A stretch of 64,000 bases of DNA from Dermatemys mawii (lineage: Eukaryota; Chordata; Testudines; Dermatemydidae), in NCBI GenBank assembly GCA_007922305.1, contig ML677344.1:1408179-1472178 (forward strand). Reading direction: 5' to 3'. This document shows, piece by piece, positions 18,332 through 30,300 of this stretch (positions are counted from its first letter, which is position 1; each line of letters opens with the position of its first letter). The translations under genes were made by a program, and so were the position numbers. Below the pieces are notes generated by a model. The model made no database searches. It was not told the origin of the DNA and saw only the letters and a program-made list of their open reading frames with translations.

Positions 18332-21300
18332 CTGTGGGGAACACGCAGTCTAGTTAGGCTCAGCATTGCGGGGGCCTCCAAAGCAACGGCAGGTCAGTGG
18401 GGGTGCCAGCTGCAGGCCTCCGGGGAGAGGAGCCAAAGGACAGAGAGCAGGCGCGCTCTGCGAAGGGGTGAGGTGGCCAGAGACCCAGGCACGGATGTTC
18501 ACCAGCCAGAGTCTCTCCTGCCAGGCGGACGTGGAGTAAAGGGAAACCCAGGAGAAGTGCGTTCCCCTCGCTCCAGATAGAGGGATCCACGCACGGGCCC
18601 CCCGAAGGCTTCGCTCCAGGGGCTGGCTGGGAAGGAGAGGTTTCCCCCAGGAGGGGTCTGCAGTGGGGATGTGTTGCGGGGGGGGGAGTTACCAGCTGGT
18701 CTGTGGGCCGAGTCCATCTTTAAGCCCCTGAGCCCACAGTGAGAGCCCGGCAAGGGAGGGGCCGACCACCTGGCTGCTCATACATGACAAGAGCAGCCCC
18801 CACACGACGCTGTGTGGGGAGCAGCCAGACCCTTCTGTGTTCAGAGGGGCGGGGAGGGAGGAAGGGACCACTGGGTCCCCTGGAGGCGGTGCTGCCCACA
18901 ATCAGCAGCCCAGCCCCACACTGCACCTCTGGGCGGGCGACTCAGGCAGCCTGGGAGTCTGGCACTGCAGGGAGACGGGTGGCTTTGCTGTCGCGAAGGT
19001 CACACCACACGGGCTGCAGCAAAGGGGCTGTTTGGACAGTGTTTGCTAACCCAGCCCAGCACCCCGGCAGGCTGCTGTCTCCTTGTCTGGGAAGGGAAAG
19101 CGGAGACCCCATCGCTCCCCAGGCAGTGTCCGGGGACGGACCGTTCACCAGCCAGCCGGCAGCTCTTTGCTTTGGAGGCTGTGCCCTGCAAGGGGTGCTC
19201 TGAGACAGCTCCAGCTACACCTCAGTCAACTCCCCTGGGAGCTGGGGCGTGCCAGGCTCAGTCCCGGGGCACCCAGGGGACGTGCCCTGGCTTGGGATCT
19301 GCAGGAGATCAGGTTAGATCGAATGACTCCTGGCCACGAACCAGGGACGGCCTCCAGGGACAGCCAGCCCAAGGCGGGGCGCGGGGAGACGCCCTGCTCC
19401 TTACCTTGCCCTTGCCCTTGGGTGACTTGGCTGTGGCTATCCTGGGGGAGCGCCGGGCGCTGCCGCGGGGGGAGGTTTTGGGGGTGGTTTTCCGGTTGGG
19501 GCCCCGACGCAGGAGGCTGCTGCCCAGCTTCTTGGGGGTGTTGAGGATGCTGAAGGCCATCGATGGGCGCCGGTCGGGCTGCAGGGAGAGAACGGTGGCC
19601 GTGGAGGGCTGGGGCTTTGCAGAGCCCCATCGGCCCGGAGAGTCACGCCGCTCCAGCAAGCCGCGGAAGAGCCGGACGCTCTAGCTGCTGGCCGGAGTCG
19701 GGAGCCGCGCATGCCATGGCGGCCCATCCCCCGCAGCCGGGGATGATGCCCTCGATCCTGACCCCGAGCCCCGTCCTCTAACCGGCTTGTCGGCCACATC
19801 CCTGGGCCTCCAGCCAGCCCGGCGAAATGCTCACCTGCTTGCCGGTGGCTTGGGGCTCGCCCTTCCTGCTGCCCCGCCTGCGCTCCTCGTTCCGCTCTCG
19901 GGGCGTCTGGGGCCGGGGGAAGCAGCTGGTCGGCTTCTTGGACTGGAGGGAGAGAGTCGGAGCTGGGACCCTGGCTGGCTGCTCCCCAGAGCCAGCAGCG
20001 TTACGGGTCGGGAGGAGACGCTGCATGCGCCCCATCCTCCAGGGGGAGCCAGCCACAGCGGAGGTGACTGGAGGACGGAGGAGGATCCCGCAGCGCTGCC
20101 GGAGGGCAGGCAGCGGGCCCCGGGCATGGGAGCCCCCCAGATAGCGTATGTATTTCCTGCTAGAGAGCTCTCCAATCAGCTGCCTGCCCGGGAAGAGCAT
20201 TCCCACCCCAGACCAGCCACATGCCTTCCTGTCCCCGGTTCCCTCCGCTCTGTCTGTGCTTTGGGGGGGCTGTTTAAATGTGGGGGTGTGAAAGGAGAGC
20301 GCCCCTTGCTTGGGCCCGGAGCTAGCAGCCACTCTGACCCCTGCAGGACCGGTGATGCTGCGCCGCGTCCGCAGGAGTTCCCCACGTGCCGCCAGCTCCG
20401 CAGCCCTGAACCCGCCAGCGAGCCCATTACAGCCTCACCCTTCCAGTGCGGAGAGCTCCTGAAAGTCAATGGACCAGCACTGTCCCCTTTGCTCACTCGT
20501 GCAGCAAGTGGGGCAGGGCTCAGCTCGGCACTCACCTCCGGGGTGTCCGGACCCTGGTGAGATTCGCCGGAACTGCGCTTCCTCTGCAGCCGCGTGGCGA
20601 TGCCCCCCACCCAGCCGGTGCCCAGCGTGCTGCGGCGGGCGGCCGTGCTCTCGATCTGCGAAGGCTGCATGCTGGCCCGGCGCAGCGTCTCCTTCGGGTC
20701 GCCCGTCTTCATCTCCTCGTCCGTGATGACGGTCAGGGACTGGGAGGGCTGGGGAAACGCAGGCAGACAGGAGATTGGTGAAGCGCTGCCGGCAGCAAAC
20801 GCGTTCTCACGCAGCTCAGTCTCCGACGCAGGCCAGAAGGGACCGGCGCGATCAGCTGCTCTGACCTGCCCATCGCCGGCCACAGAACCTCCCTCACCCA
20901 CTGGCCGAGTCACTGACGTCCTCAGATCTTGATTTAAAGACACCCGGGAAAAAATTCCCTGCAGTAACTCATAGCCCTCCCTGTCTAATGCCCCATTCCT
21001 GGCCACGGAAGACTTTTGCTCCTAGCAGTCACTAATGGGCCACATGCAACTGTGGGCAATCAACCCCTCCATAAGCTTCCCATGGGCAGTTCTGAGGCCA
21101 GTCCCGTAAGTCAGGGGTTGGCTGCTCTGGGAGAGGCTTTGCGATCTCCTCGCCCCGGCTCTCACCCTCGACTCCAGGGGGTAGCAGGTCTTCATGTGGG
21201 GAGGACACACCCGGTTACGCTGCTGCAGCTCGGCTATGCGGTTCCAGTCGTCCAGCGGATCCGGCTCATCCTGACAGGTGCCCAGATAGAAGCTGCTGCG

Positions 21301-24300
21301 GCCTAAAAAAACCAGGGCAGGGGGCAGAGGTGGGAGCATTAGCCGGGGCCAGGCTAACATCCCAGCCGGGGCGGGGCCGTCGCGCACAGACTACAGGGAG
21401 AGCTCTCCACTCCCGGCTCTGCCGGTGTCCCCTGATCCTGCCCCCCGCACCCCCAACCAGACTGGACTCCCCCCGGCAGAGGCTCAAATGGAGCAACGTG
21501 CTCTGTAGCCTGCCTCATTCCCTGCGCGAACCCCACCCCCCAGGCCAGGAACTCACTGAGGCTGGCGCTGCTGCCCGCCTGGGAGCGCCTCAGGGAGCTG
21601 CGGGTGGCGGGCCGGTAGCCGGGGAGGCTGAGCAGCGCGGGGTTGCCCAGGCCGTCCTCGGGGGAGGCGGCTCCCGGCCCGGCGAGGGATTCCCGAGAGC
21701 GGCAGCTGGTGACGGAGCGGGCGGAGGCAGCCGAGCGCAGCCTGGTCCTGGCGGGGTTCGGGGCGGGGGCGTCCGGGTGGGCCTGGGCCGACTGCAGGCT
21801 GTGGAAGGAGGCTTCGGCGCCGTCTGGGTCCTCGGCCTCTTTCTGACGGGTGAGAACACAAGGCAGATCAGCCTCCTCGAGCCCTCCCCAGAAACAGAGC
21901 CCCCTCAGCGTGGGGGGGGGGGAGCAAAGCTCGAGACAGCCCCCACAGCATGGGCCCAGCTGCCTCCAGTAGGCAGGGGAGAGATCGGGGGGTAGCGGGG
22001 AGAGGAAGACACAAACCACTCCTCTCCCTCTGCTCAGTACAAGGGAGGGCCCCGCACTCAGACAGCTCCTCTGCTGCTAACAACAGGGGTCAGGGCTCAA
22101 GAGCCTCACCTCCAATGAGGCCAAGAGCAGCTCGGGGCTGGACTTATCATGGCGGGATGAGGGCCCGACGCCTGGGTTGGCCCCTGGAGCCCAGAGGTCT
22201 GAGGAGCTCCCATGCTAACAGGCCACGGGACGCCTGCCTCCGCAGATGTCCCCCTCCCGCTCTGGCTGGTGCAGAAAACCCTCTGGCATTGCTAGCGAGA
22301 AGAGCAGAGGGCGCAAGGAAGCAGCAACATCTTCAGATGCACCAGTCGCCATTGAGCCCTCCCTCCACCGGACCGGTGGAGCCCTGCCCCCTTCCCCTCC
22401 CCGGACCGGGGGAGCCCTGACCCCATCCCCTCGCTCCACCGGACCAGGGGAGCCCTGCCCCCCTCCCCTCGCCGAGGACCCAGGGTTACTTTCGTCATGG
22501 TGATGTTGATGATCTGCGTGGTGCGCCGGCGAGCCGAACGGGTCTTGCAGCCGGAGTCGATGGACAGGTCGCCCAGGGAGCCGATGCTGCTCTCCAGCTT
22601 GGACTGCGTGCGGGCGGGGATGGGAGTGAAATAGAGGCTCTCCAGAGACTCGACTTTCCGAGGCAGCCGCTGGGAGGTGAGTGATTCCACGCTGCCCGGC
22701 AGGGCCGAGGTTTCCGACTGGGATCGGCCAGGCTTCCTGCTGAGACGGGGCAAAGGCGAATGCAGAGTGTCACGGTGCCCTGCCCACTCCAGATGGTTCA
22801 GAGCACAAACTGGGCAGGAAGGGTCCCCGCTGAAGCATATGGCCTCAACTCCCTCCCCCACGGGAGGCCCCAGGAACATCGGCGCCTGGGTCCAGCTGCT
22901 CTCGGCTGCCCCAGGGTGTGGGAAGAGGTACCTGGTGGAGTTGAGCGGCAGCATCTCATCCCCGCTGAGGTCCAGGCTGTCTGTGCTGACGTCCGCCGGG
23001 TGCTGACGGAAGGTCTCCCGGCTCTTCAGCGTATCTGTAGCCACCTGGAACTTGCTAAGCTCCCGTAACTGGCGATCCGCAAACTCCACCTGGCAGGGGA
23101 GAACAGCATGGGGAGGTACTGCCAGGAGGAAGCTGGGGGTCTAGGGGCTGGCCACGAGTCAGATGGGGGACACAGCACACGTGCAAGAGAAACCACTTCT
23201 GCTCCAGGAAAGGACTCTGGAAACCCTGGGGAACCCAGCCTGACTCGCAGGGGAAGGAGGATCTTGTTGAAAGCAAAGGCTCCAAGGGGCTGGGGTCCAT
23301 TGCCAGCTCGGGGAAATCACTTCCCCACTGTAGCTCAGTTCCTCCTCCTGCCCCCCAGTCAAAAGGCCTAATGCACTAGTTTGTGAAGTGCTTTGAGCTC
23401 TCCAGCGGATGGCTGGAAGGTTACTGCCTTATGGTCTCCAGCTGCAGGCACAGGTTTCTGGGAATGCCATGCCCTGCCTTGTGCGGCAGTAGGTCTGCTG
23501 CCAACGGCCCTTTCTGCTGTCACTCACCCGTCCCCCACACACCCAGCAACCTTAGCTGGGCCAGCTGATCGCTCCTGCACGATGGCTGGAACAGCTCTGC
23601 AGCAGAGAGGATTCTCCAGCAGAGTGGGGGAGTCAGTGAAGACCGTAGGCAGCTGCTGCTCAAGAAGCGGGAGGAAGATGGAGGCTGGACAGCCACAGGA
23701 CCCCAACAAAACACACCATTGCCGCTAAAAACCCAGCTCCCGGCTGAGCCGACGCCTTGAGGATTGGTCCTGCTTTGAGCAGGGGGTTGGACTAGGCGAT
23801 CTCCTGAGGTCCCTTCCAACCCTGACATTCTCTGATTCTACGATTCGGAAACTGGAGTGCTTATAAGTGTGGACCGAAGGGAGCCCGATCTCTGAACCAC
23901 CCCAGCCCAAGGTGCAGCATCCTCGTACCTGCGCCTCCAAGCTGCGGACCTGGCTGGTGAGGTTTCTGCAGCTGAGCTCCGACTCCTTGGCCTGCAGGAT
24001 GGATTGCTGCAGCTCCTTGGCCAGCCGCTCCGACTCGGCCTTGAGCTCGGCGTTCTCCTTCTGCAGCTGCTCCATCCCCTTCAGTTTCTCCGCCAGGTCT
24101 TGGTTCTGCTGCTTCTTCGCGTCGTAGAAAGTCTTTGCCTTCTCCGCCTGGGAGGAGAGGAAACGGTCAAGCCACCGTCACCTTCCAACGACCATGGGAC
24201 AGGATGACAGGCGGGGGCGGGACACAGCTCTCCTTACCTGCACTTTATAGTGCTCTGCGGCCTTCTCTTTCTGGGCCAGCTGCTCCTGCAGCTCCGATAT

Positions 24301-27300
24301 CCTCACCTGCTGGCGATCAGCTTCTGCCTGGAGCTTCCCTTCCCGCACCTGCAGAGCCAGAGCGAGATGGGAAGAGCAAGAATTTAATGGAGCCCACCGA
24401 ACACAGTCCCCTGGATTCCACCTGCAGCCGAGGGGTCCCCTGGTCAGCTGGACGGCACACCGCAGGCACTGGACTCGAGCGGCCTGCGGTTACCCCCCTC
24501 TCTATTATACACAAGCTCAGCACTGCCCTTGGGGGTCCCAGCAGGCCCCCTGTGTGGCCTTGAGTCGGACAGGATGGCCCCCAAGATGAAACACTGCCCT
24601 GGACATGCAGTCCTCCTCCCGCCTGCGCTGTGGTACCTTCACTTTCTCCTGCTGGGATTGGGTGGCTCTCTCATTCTGGGCCAGCTTTTTATTCAGCTCC
24701 TCCACCTAGCAGGGAACAGGACAGTAGTTACACCAGCCGCTTGGCGCCTTCCCTCTAAAGACAGCGCCATCCCTTCGGACGCCCAGGATTCCCCTCTGGG
24801 CACCAATGCACTTCCCACGAGCCATGGACCGCAGGGCCTGCAGACAGCTGAGCAATACTGCCCGGGGAAAGCAGGCATCCACACACCTAGCAACGGAAGC
24901 CCTCGTTGTGTGAGCTCTGAGGAGTCCTAGGGTCCTGCTAGATCTCAAAAGAGGACAAAAGCAGAGGGCATGGCTACCGCTATCACCTCTGTTCCTGACC
25001 TCCCCGAACAGCTCCAGTAATTAGCCAGCACTGCGAGACATGGTCAGCACTGGCCATATTCCTTTAACAACTGCCCCCTGGAGGAACGTTTCAGAGGCTT
25101 CGCTCCCAGACCCCAAGTCCTTTACAGAGGTGTATTCTCACCCTTTCCCCAGCAGCGCCACCCTCAGACTCCAGCACAGCCATTCCTCACAGCCCCCCAA
25201 AACAACCCCAGCGCAGGTCTCCACAACCCCAGGATGGGTTAGTGGCTTCTCCAAGCAGACCGCTCACAACTGGCTTAAGTTAGTCTTTCATGGAAGAAGG
25301 GTTTGCTTTATGCAAGCAGGAGAGCAGCTACGTGCCAGAAAGAAATAAGGTCTCCTAAGCCAAGATGATTAGGGGCATGAGAAACCAGTGCAAGGAATGA
25401 AGTCATTAGATGCAAGCGAAACAGACAATGAGCCCCCGAGCACCCTCTGTGGCTCTAAGCTCCAGCACTCATCTCCATCGCCATTTGCCATCCACACACC
25501 AGCAGGGGGGTAGGACACAAGGCAATTTTAACCACTGGAACCATGTACTAAACGTGGCGATGGAGTCTCCATCACCGACCATTTTAAAATCAAGATCAAC
25601 ACTTGAAGGTTTTTTCCAAGATCTTCTCCAGGAATTAGTGTGGGGCAGGTCTCTAGCCAGCGTTACATAGACTGGGCGATCACACTGGTTCCTTCTCGCC
25701 TTGGAATCCAAGAGTTTTCCTCCTTGCATTTGTTCTGCACTCAAAGCAATGAGGCTTTTTGGGGCATCTTATGGATTATTCCCCCTCCCAGGTCCAAGCC
25801 ATGTGGGGATGTTCTCCGAGGTGCTGGCACTGGCGGAAAGCTGCATCTGGTTTGCACAGCACCGTGCTGAGAGACCCCAAGTCAAGACGGGGCTGAAGAG
25901 GTTGAGACTTGGCATAAACCTCAAGGTGACTTGCATGACCCCAACAGAGGGAGCCCAGCATCAGCAGCCGTTAACGTCTGTAGATCGGTTTGGATACCTT
26001 TGGGATGAGCAGGCTTGGCCACCACCTTCTACAAGAGGTGGCCCTCTGGGACATGTAGGGTTGGTTCTCCCAGCCTGTGGCTTCTTAGCAGGGGAGAGTG
26101 AGTGGCCCAGTAGCAAGTGGGCCCAGAGCAGGTTAGAGGATAAGGGGCAAGGATCCAGTCCCAGCCCTGTCTCCCAGCAGCCAGAGACCCTCCTCTATGG
26201 AACACACGCCTAGTGGCCATGCAGTCCCTTAGCACGCAGCAGACAAGCACTCGACCAAGGTAGACAGGGCTAGCGGTGCCATTCTACCCGGAAAAGTGAC
26301 CAAGATGGCACCATGGGAGGGGCTTCCTGTTGGTCTCCCCATGTTCTTTCCCACATGCCACGCTGCAGCCTGCCCTGCTCACGCATCAGCACCAGGACTA
26401 CACGCTCCGTAAAGGTCTTAGCCCGCCCCAAGTTACACCTCTGGGGTGGTGCGCGCGGAGGCAGGGACTCTGGCTCCCTCACTCACGGCGGGCTGACGGG
26501 CGGAGGTAACCAGCAACTCTGTCGCCGCGCACAGAGCGGGAAGGGACATTGGTAGTCGCTTTTCAGAGCAGATCTGCACTAAGGGCTCCCAGGGAGATGC
26601 TCTCCGAACCCCACCTCCAGCCAGGGCCTAGCTGAGCAGTTTGGAGCCACGCCTCGGCCTCGCTGCATGGGAGAGCGGAAAGGGGTGGGAGCCCCGTGGA
26701 GCTGATGCCCAGCTTGTAGAAGGGGAGTAGCCAGAGCAGGCCACAGAGTGTCTCCGCACTCCTGGTGAACACCCATTGGCAGGCCTGGCTGCTCGGTTCA
26801 GATTCCGGTGCAGCCCGTGGGGGTTACCGGGGCGGGGAAGGGAAGAGGAGGGAATGAGAGAGAGGCTGACCTGCGCACAGGGCTGTTCCGTGCAGTGTTT
26901 TAGGCGGTTACATGGGTAGGTTTTGGTGAGATTTCATGGCCCGGGTCCTCCCCGCCAGGGGTGAACGTGCAGCTCAGGGGAGGGCAGCCCAGCGGGGCAA
27001 ACCAGCGTTTGTGGCTCGTTCTCCGGGAGGGGCCAGAGGCCCCACCGCAAACAGTTAGCAGGAGACGGCGGCTAGTGGCAGCAGCTAGAGTCATGCACTG
27101 TCACCGTTTAAGCAGCCAGCACTTCGCATGCGTTACCTGCTTAGCTTGTTCTTTCCGAAATACCTCTAGCTGCTCCACCTGTACAGCGGGGTGAGCAAGG
27201 GAGGCACAAGTGAACACAGCGCGCGCACACACACACGCACACCCCAGCTATGACAAAAAGACCATCCCTGCTAAGACTCTACCAGGGGGCTGCACTGCGC

Positions 27301-30300
27301 CCGTCTCCATGGGGTCTGGGAGCTATGGCAAGGGGACGGTTGGCCCCTAGGGCTTAGGCAGGGTGTTGGTCTGTTCTCTCTCCAGGTCAGCCTAGCACAT
27401 CCCAGCAGCCCCTGCGGATCAGACTGAGGGGACCAGCCTCTCTGCCATCTTAGTGCCTGTTTGCTGTGCCAATGGCTCCATCCCTCTGAAATCGCGTCCA
27501 TGAGTACTGGCTCAGCAGGAACTGAACAAGCGCTTCCAGCGACCACACAGCAGAGCTGACCAGCGGCAGGGACAGATTAACGCTCGGGAGTGGAGACGCT
27601 GCTTTCTAGGCTGGCATCACCAGCCAAGCTGGCCAGAGAGTGGAATTAGCCGGCCTAGCTCACAGGACTTGCCCCGCAGGTGTCAGTGGGCTGTTCATGG
27701 GGGCTGACAAGGCTTAGGGGAACCGTTTGCTGCAGGTCTGGAGAAACTTGCTTCCCTTCTCCACTCCCAACTGGCAGTCCCGACGCCCGGGGGTAGCACT
27801 TAGCCGGGGGGTGGGGGGTACAGCTGGCCTTTAACAGCAGACCCCAAAGCTCTCAGACAGAGTCCTACCCAGTGCAGCATCATGTCCAAAACCACAGGAG
27901 TCCTGGTAGGCGGGTCGGGACTTTCCCTTCCCATCTCAGTCACTCGCCTTCTCGGCCTGGGCAAGCCCAAGCCAAGGCGAACGCGCAGCGGGGGCCCTAC
28001 CTGAGTCGTCAGCTTCTGTCTCTCCTCCTGGAACTTCTGCCTCTCCTCGAGGACCCTGACCTTGGCGTTCTCGTACTTGTTGGCCATGGCTTCCAGCTTC
28101 TTCACCGCGTCGTCGGCCTCTCGCCGGCTCCCAGCCACCAGCTTCTCACACTCCGCCTTGAGGGCCTCCATCTCCCGGCCGTGCTGCTCCTTCGCCTGGC
28201 TGAGCTCGGCGTCAAACGTCCGCCGCCCTTGGCTGGCTCTCTCACGGAGCGCGTGGTTCTCATCCGTCAGCTGGGCGTGGGCCCGCTGGAGCGCGGCGAG
28301 CCGCTCTGCGTAGCTGGCGTTCTCCCCCTGCAACCTCTGCACGGCGCGGTCCTGTTCGGAGAACCTCTCCTTGAGGGAGAGCAGCTCCGCCAGTTCCAGC
28401 TTGGCTCTGGCCAGCTCGGCCTGCAAAGCGCCGGCGGCTTTCTGCCTCTCCTCCAGCTCTTCGCAGTGCTTGCTCGCCAGGGACGACTGCTCAGCCTGCT
28501 GCTGCTGGTAGAGGCGTTTCATTGGCATCAGCTCCCCGACCAAGGCTTGGGCGTTGGTGAGCTCTAGCTGCAGAGAGGACAAGAGCTGTTCCTTCTGGAA
28601 GCACTTCTCCTGCCAGGCTTTCACCTCCTGGCGGAGCTCCTCCTGGCGTTCGCCTTGGGAGCTCAGTTCCCGCTTCAGAGCCTCTAAGGACATTCTCTGC
28701 TTCTCCGTCTCCTCCTGGTAGGCCTGCGCTTCGGCCTTCATCCGAGCGCACCGCTCTGCTGCTCGCGAAGCGGCGGTGGCCGTTTCCGTCTGGAGCAGCC
28801 GCAGCCTCTCCTCCAGCTTCCTGCTCTTTTCCGACTCCGCCATGATCAGGCGCTTCAGCTCCTTGCTCTCGCCCTCCTTCTCCAAGATCTGCAGGTGGAG
28901 GATGGACACTTCCTGCTCCAGGCTCCCGATCAGGCTGTTCTTCCTCTCCACTTCCTGACGGCACTGGGCAATCTGTTCCTTCCAGCTGTCCTCCGATGTA
29001 CCCTTCTCTTGAATCGAAGAGCGTAGAGCCGCCAGCTCCCTCTCTGCTGAGGCAACAGAGTCTTTACTCCGGTCCAGCTCTCTCCCCTTAGCCAAGAGCT
29101 CTTTCTTCAGCGTCTCTATGGTGCCATCTTGCCCAGCCCGAGCTGACCTAGAAGCTTCCAGGAGTTTCTCCAGCTCCAACACCTTCTGCTTCTGCTGCGT
29201 CGCCTCTCTCCCCAGGGCCTCCAGCTGGGCTTCTTGAGCCTCCAAAGGGGCTACTTTCGTTTCAGCTGCTGCCTTCTCCAGGCTGGTGATGGTGTCTCGC
29301 TGCTCCCTACACTTCTGCTCCAGTTTCTCCATTTCTGAGTACAGCCTCTCGCTCTCCTTCAGCTTCTCCTGGTAAAGGTCCTGGCTGGAGCTGGATTCCT
29401 GCTCCGTGTGGCGGATCTTCTCCTCCAAGCTTTTGAGAGACATCTCCTTGGAGTACACAATGGACTTGATGCTGTCGATCTCGGCTTCTCGGGTCCTGGC
29501 CACCTCCAGGAAGCCCTGCAGCTCGTTCTCCATCTTGGCCGCCCGCTCCTTCAGGGCCTCCACGGAGGCAAGCTCCCCTTTCAGCTTGACAACAGTCTTC
29601 TGTAGGTCTCTCAGTTCCTCGTTACGGGACACGTTCTTCAGACGGAGCTCGTCCAGCTCCCCTTCCTTCTCCTCGATCAACTCCAGGGACCTGGCCAGCT
29701 CCTGCTGGTGGGCAGACCGCTCAGCCCTTTGCTCATTGATGGAGTTCTGCAGCTGGACTTCCAGCTCTGCCTTGATGGATCTCTCTGCTGCAAGATCTGC
29801 CTTGGCTCGCTCCATCTCCCCAGCCAGATGCTTCATCTCCGTGTCTCGAAGAGCTAGCTCCCGTTTCTGCTTCTGCAGAGTTTCTTCCAGCTTGGCATTC
29901 AGCAGCTTAACCTCACCGGACAGTTTCTCTGCTTCTAGTTCTCTCTCCTTCAGGACCAATGCTGCTCTGGAGAGGTCGGACTCCGTAGCCGCTAGCTCCT
30001 CACACTTCTGTTCTCCAAGACGCTTCACTGTAGCTTCAAGCTCTGCCGCCTTGAGCCTTTCATCGGCCAACTCCTTGGTGACAACCTTGAGGGCCTCGGC
30101 TGCCTTCTGTGCATCCATCTCCAGGCGAGCTATGCGCTGGGCTGCTTCCTGCTGGGACGCTGCTGTCTTCTCCTGCAGAGAGGAGAGATCGTCCCTGAGT
30201 TTTAGCTCCATGCTCTCCTTCTCCTTGATCTGTGCGAGGGAGTTAGAGAGGTCAGTCTGAAGCAGTGCCAGCCTCTCTCCTTGCTCTGTGGTCAGGCACT

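Noticed and set aside
21330..22019. Long open frames on both strands near NUMA1 exon 20
   Set aside because: Only the minus-strand part between splice sites (21557-21842) is conserved; the rest is GC-rich intron or shadow.
29406..30260. Open frame of 284 codons on the plus strand
   Set aside because: It is the antisense shadow of the NUMA1 coiled-coil exon; serine/leucine bias is what reversed E/Q/L/K codons give.
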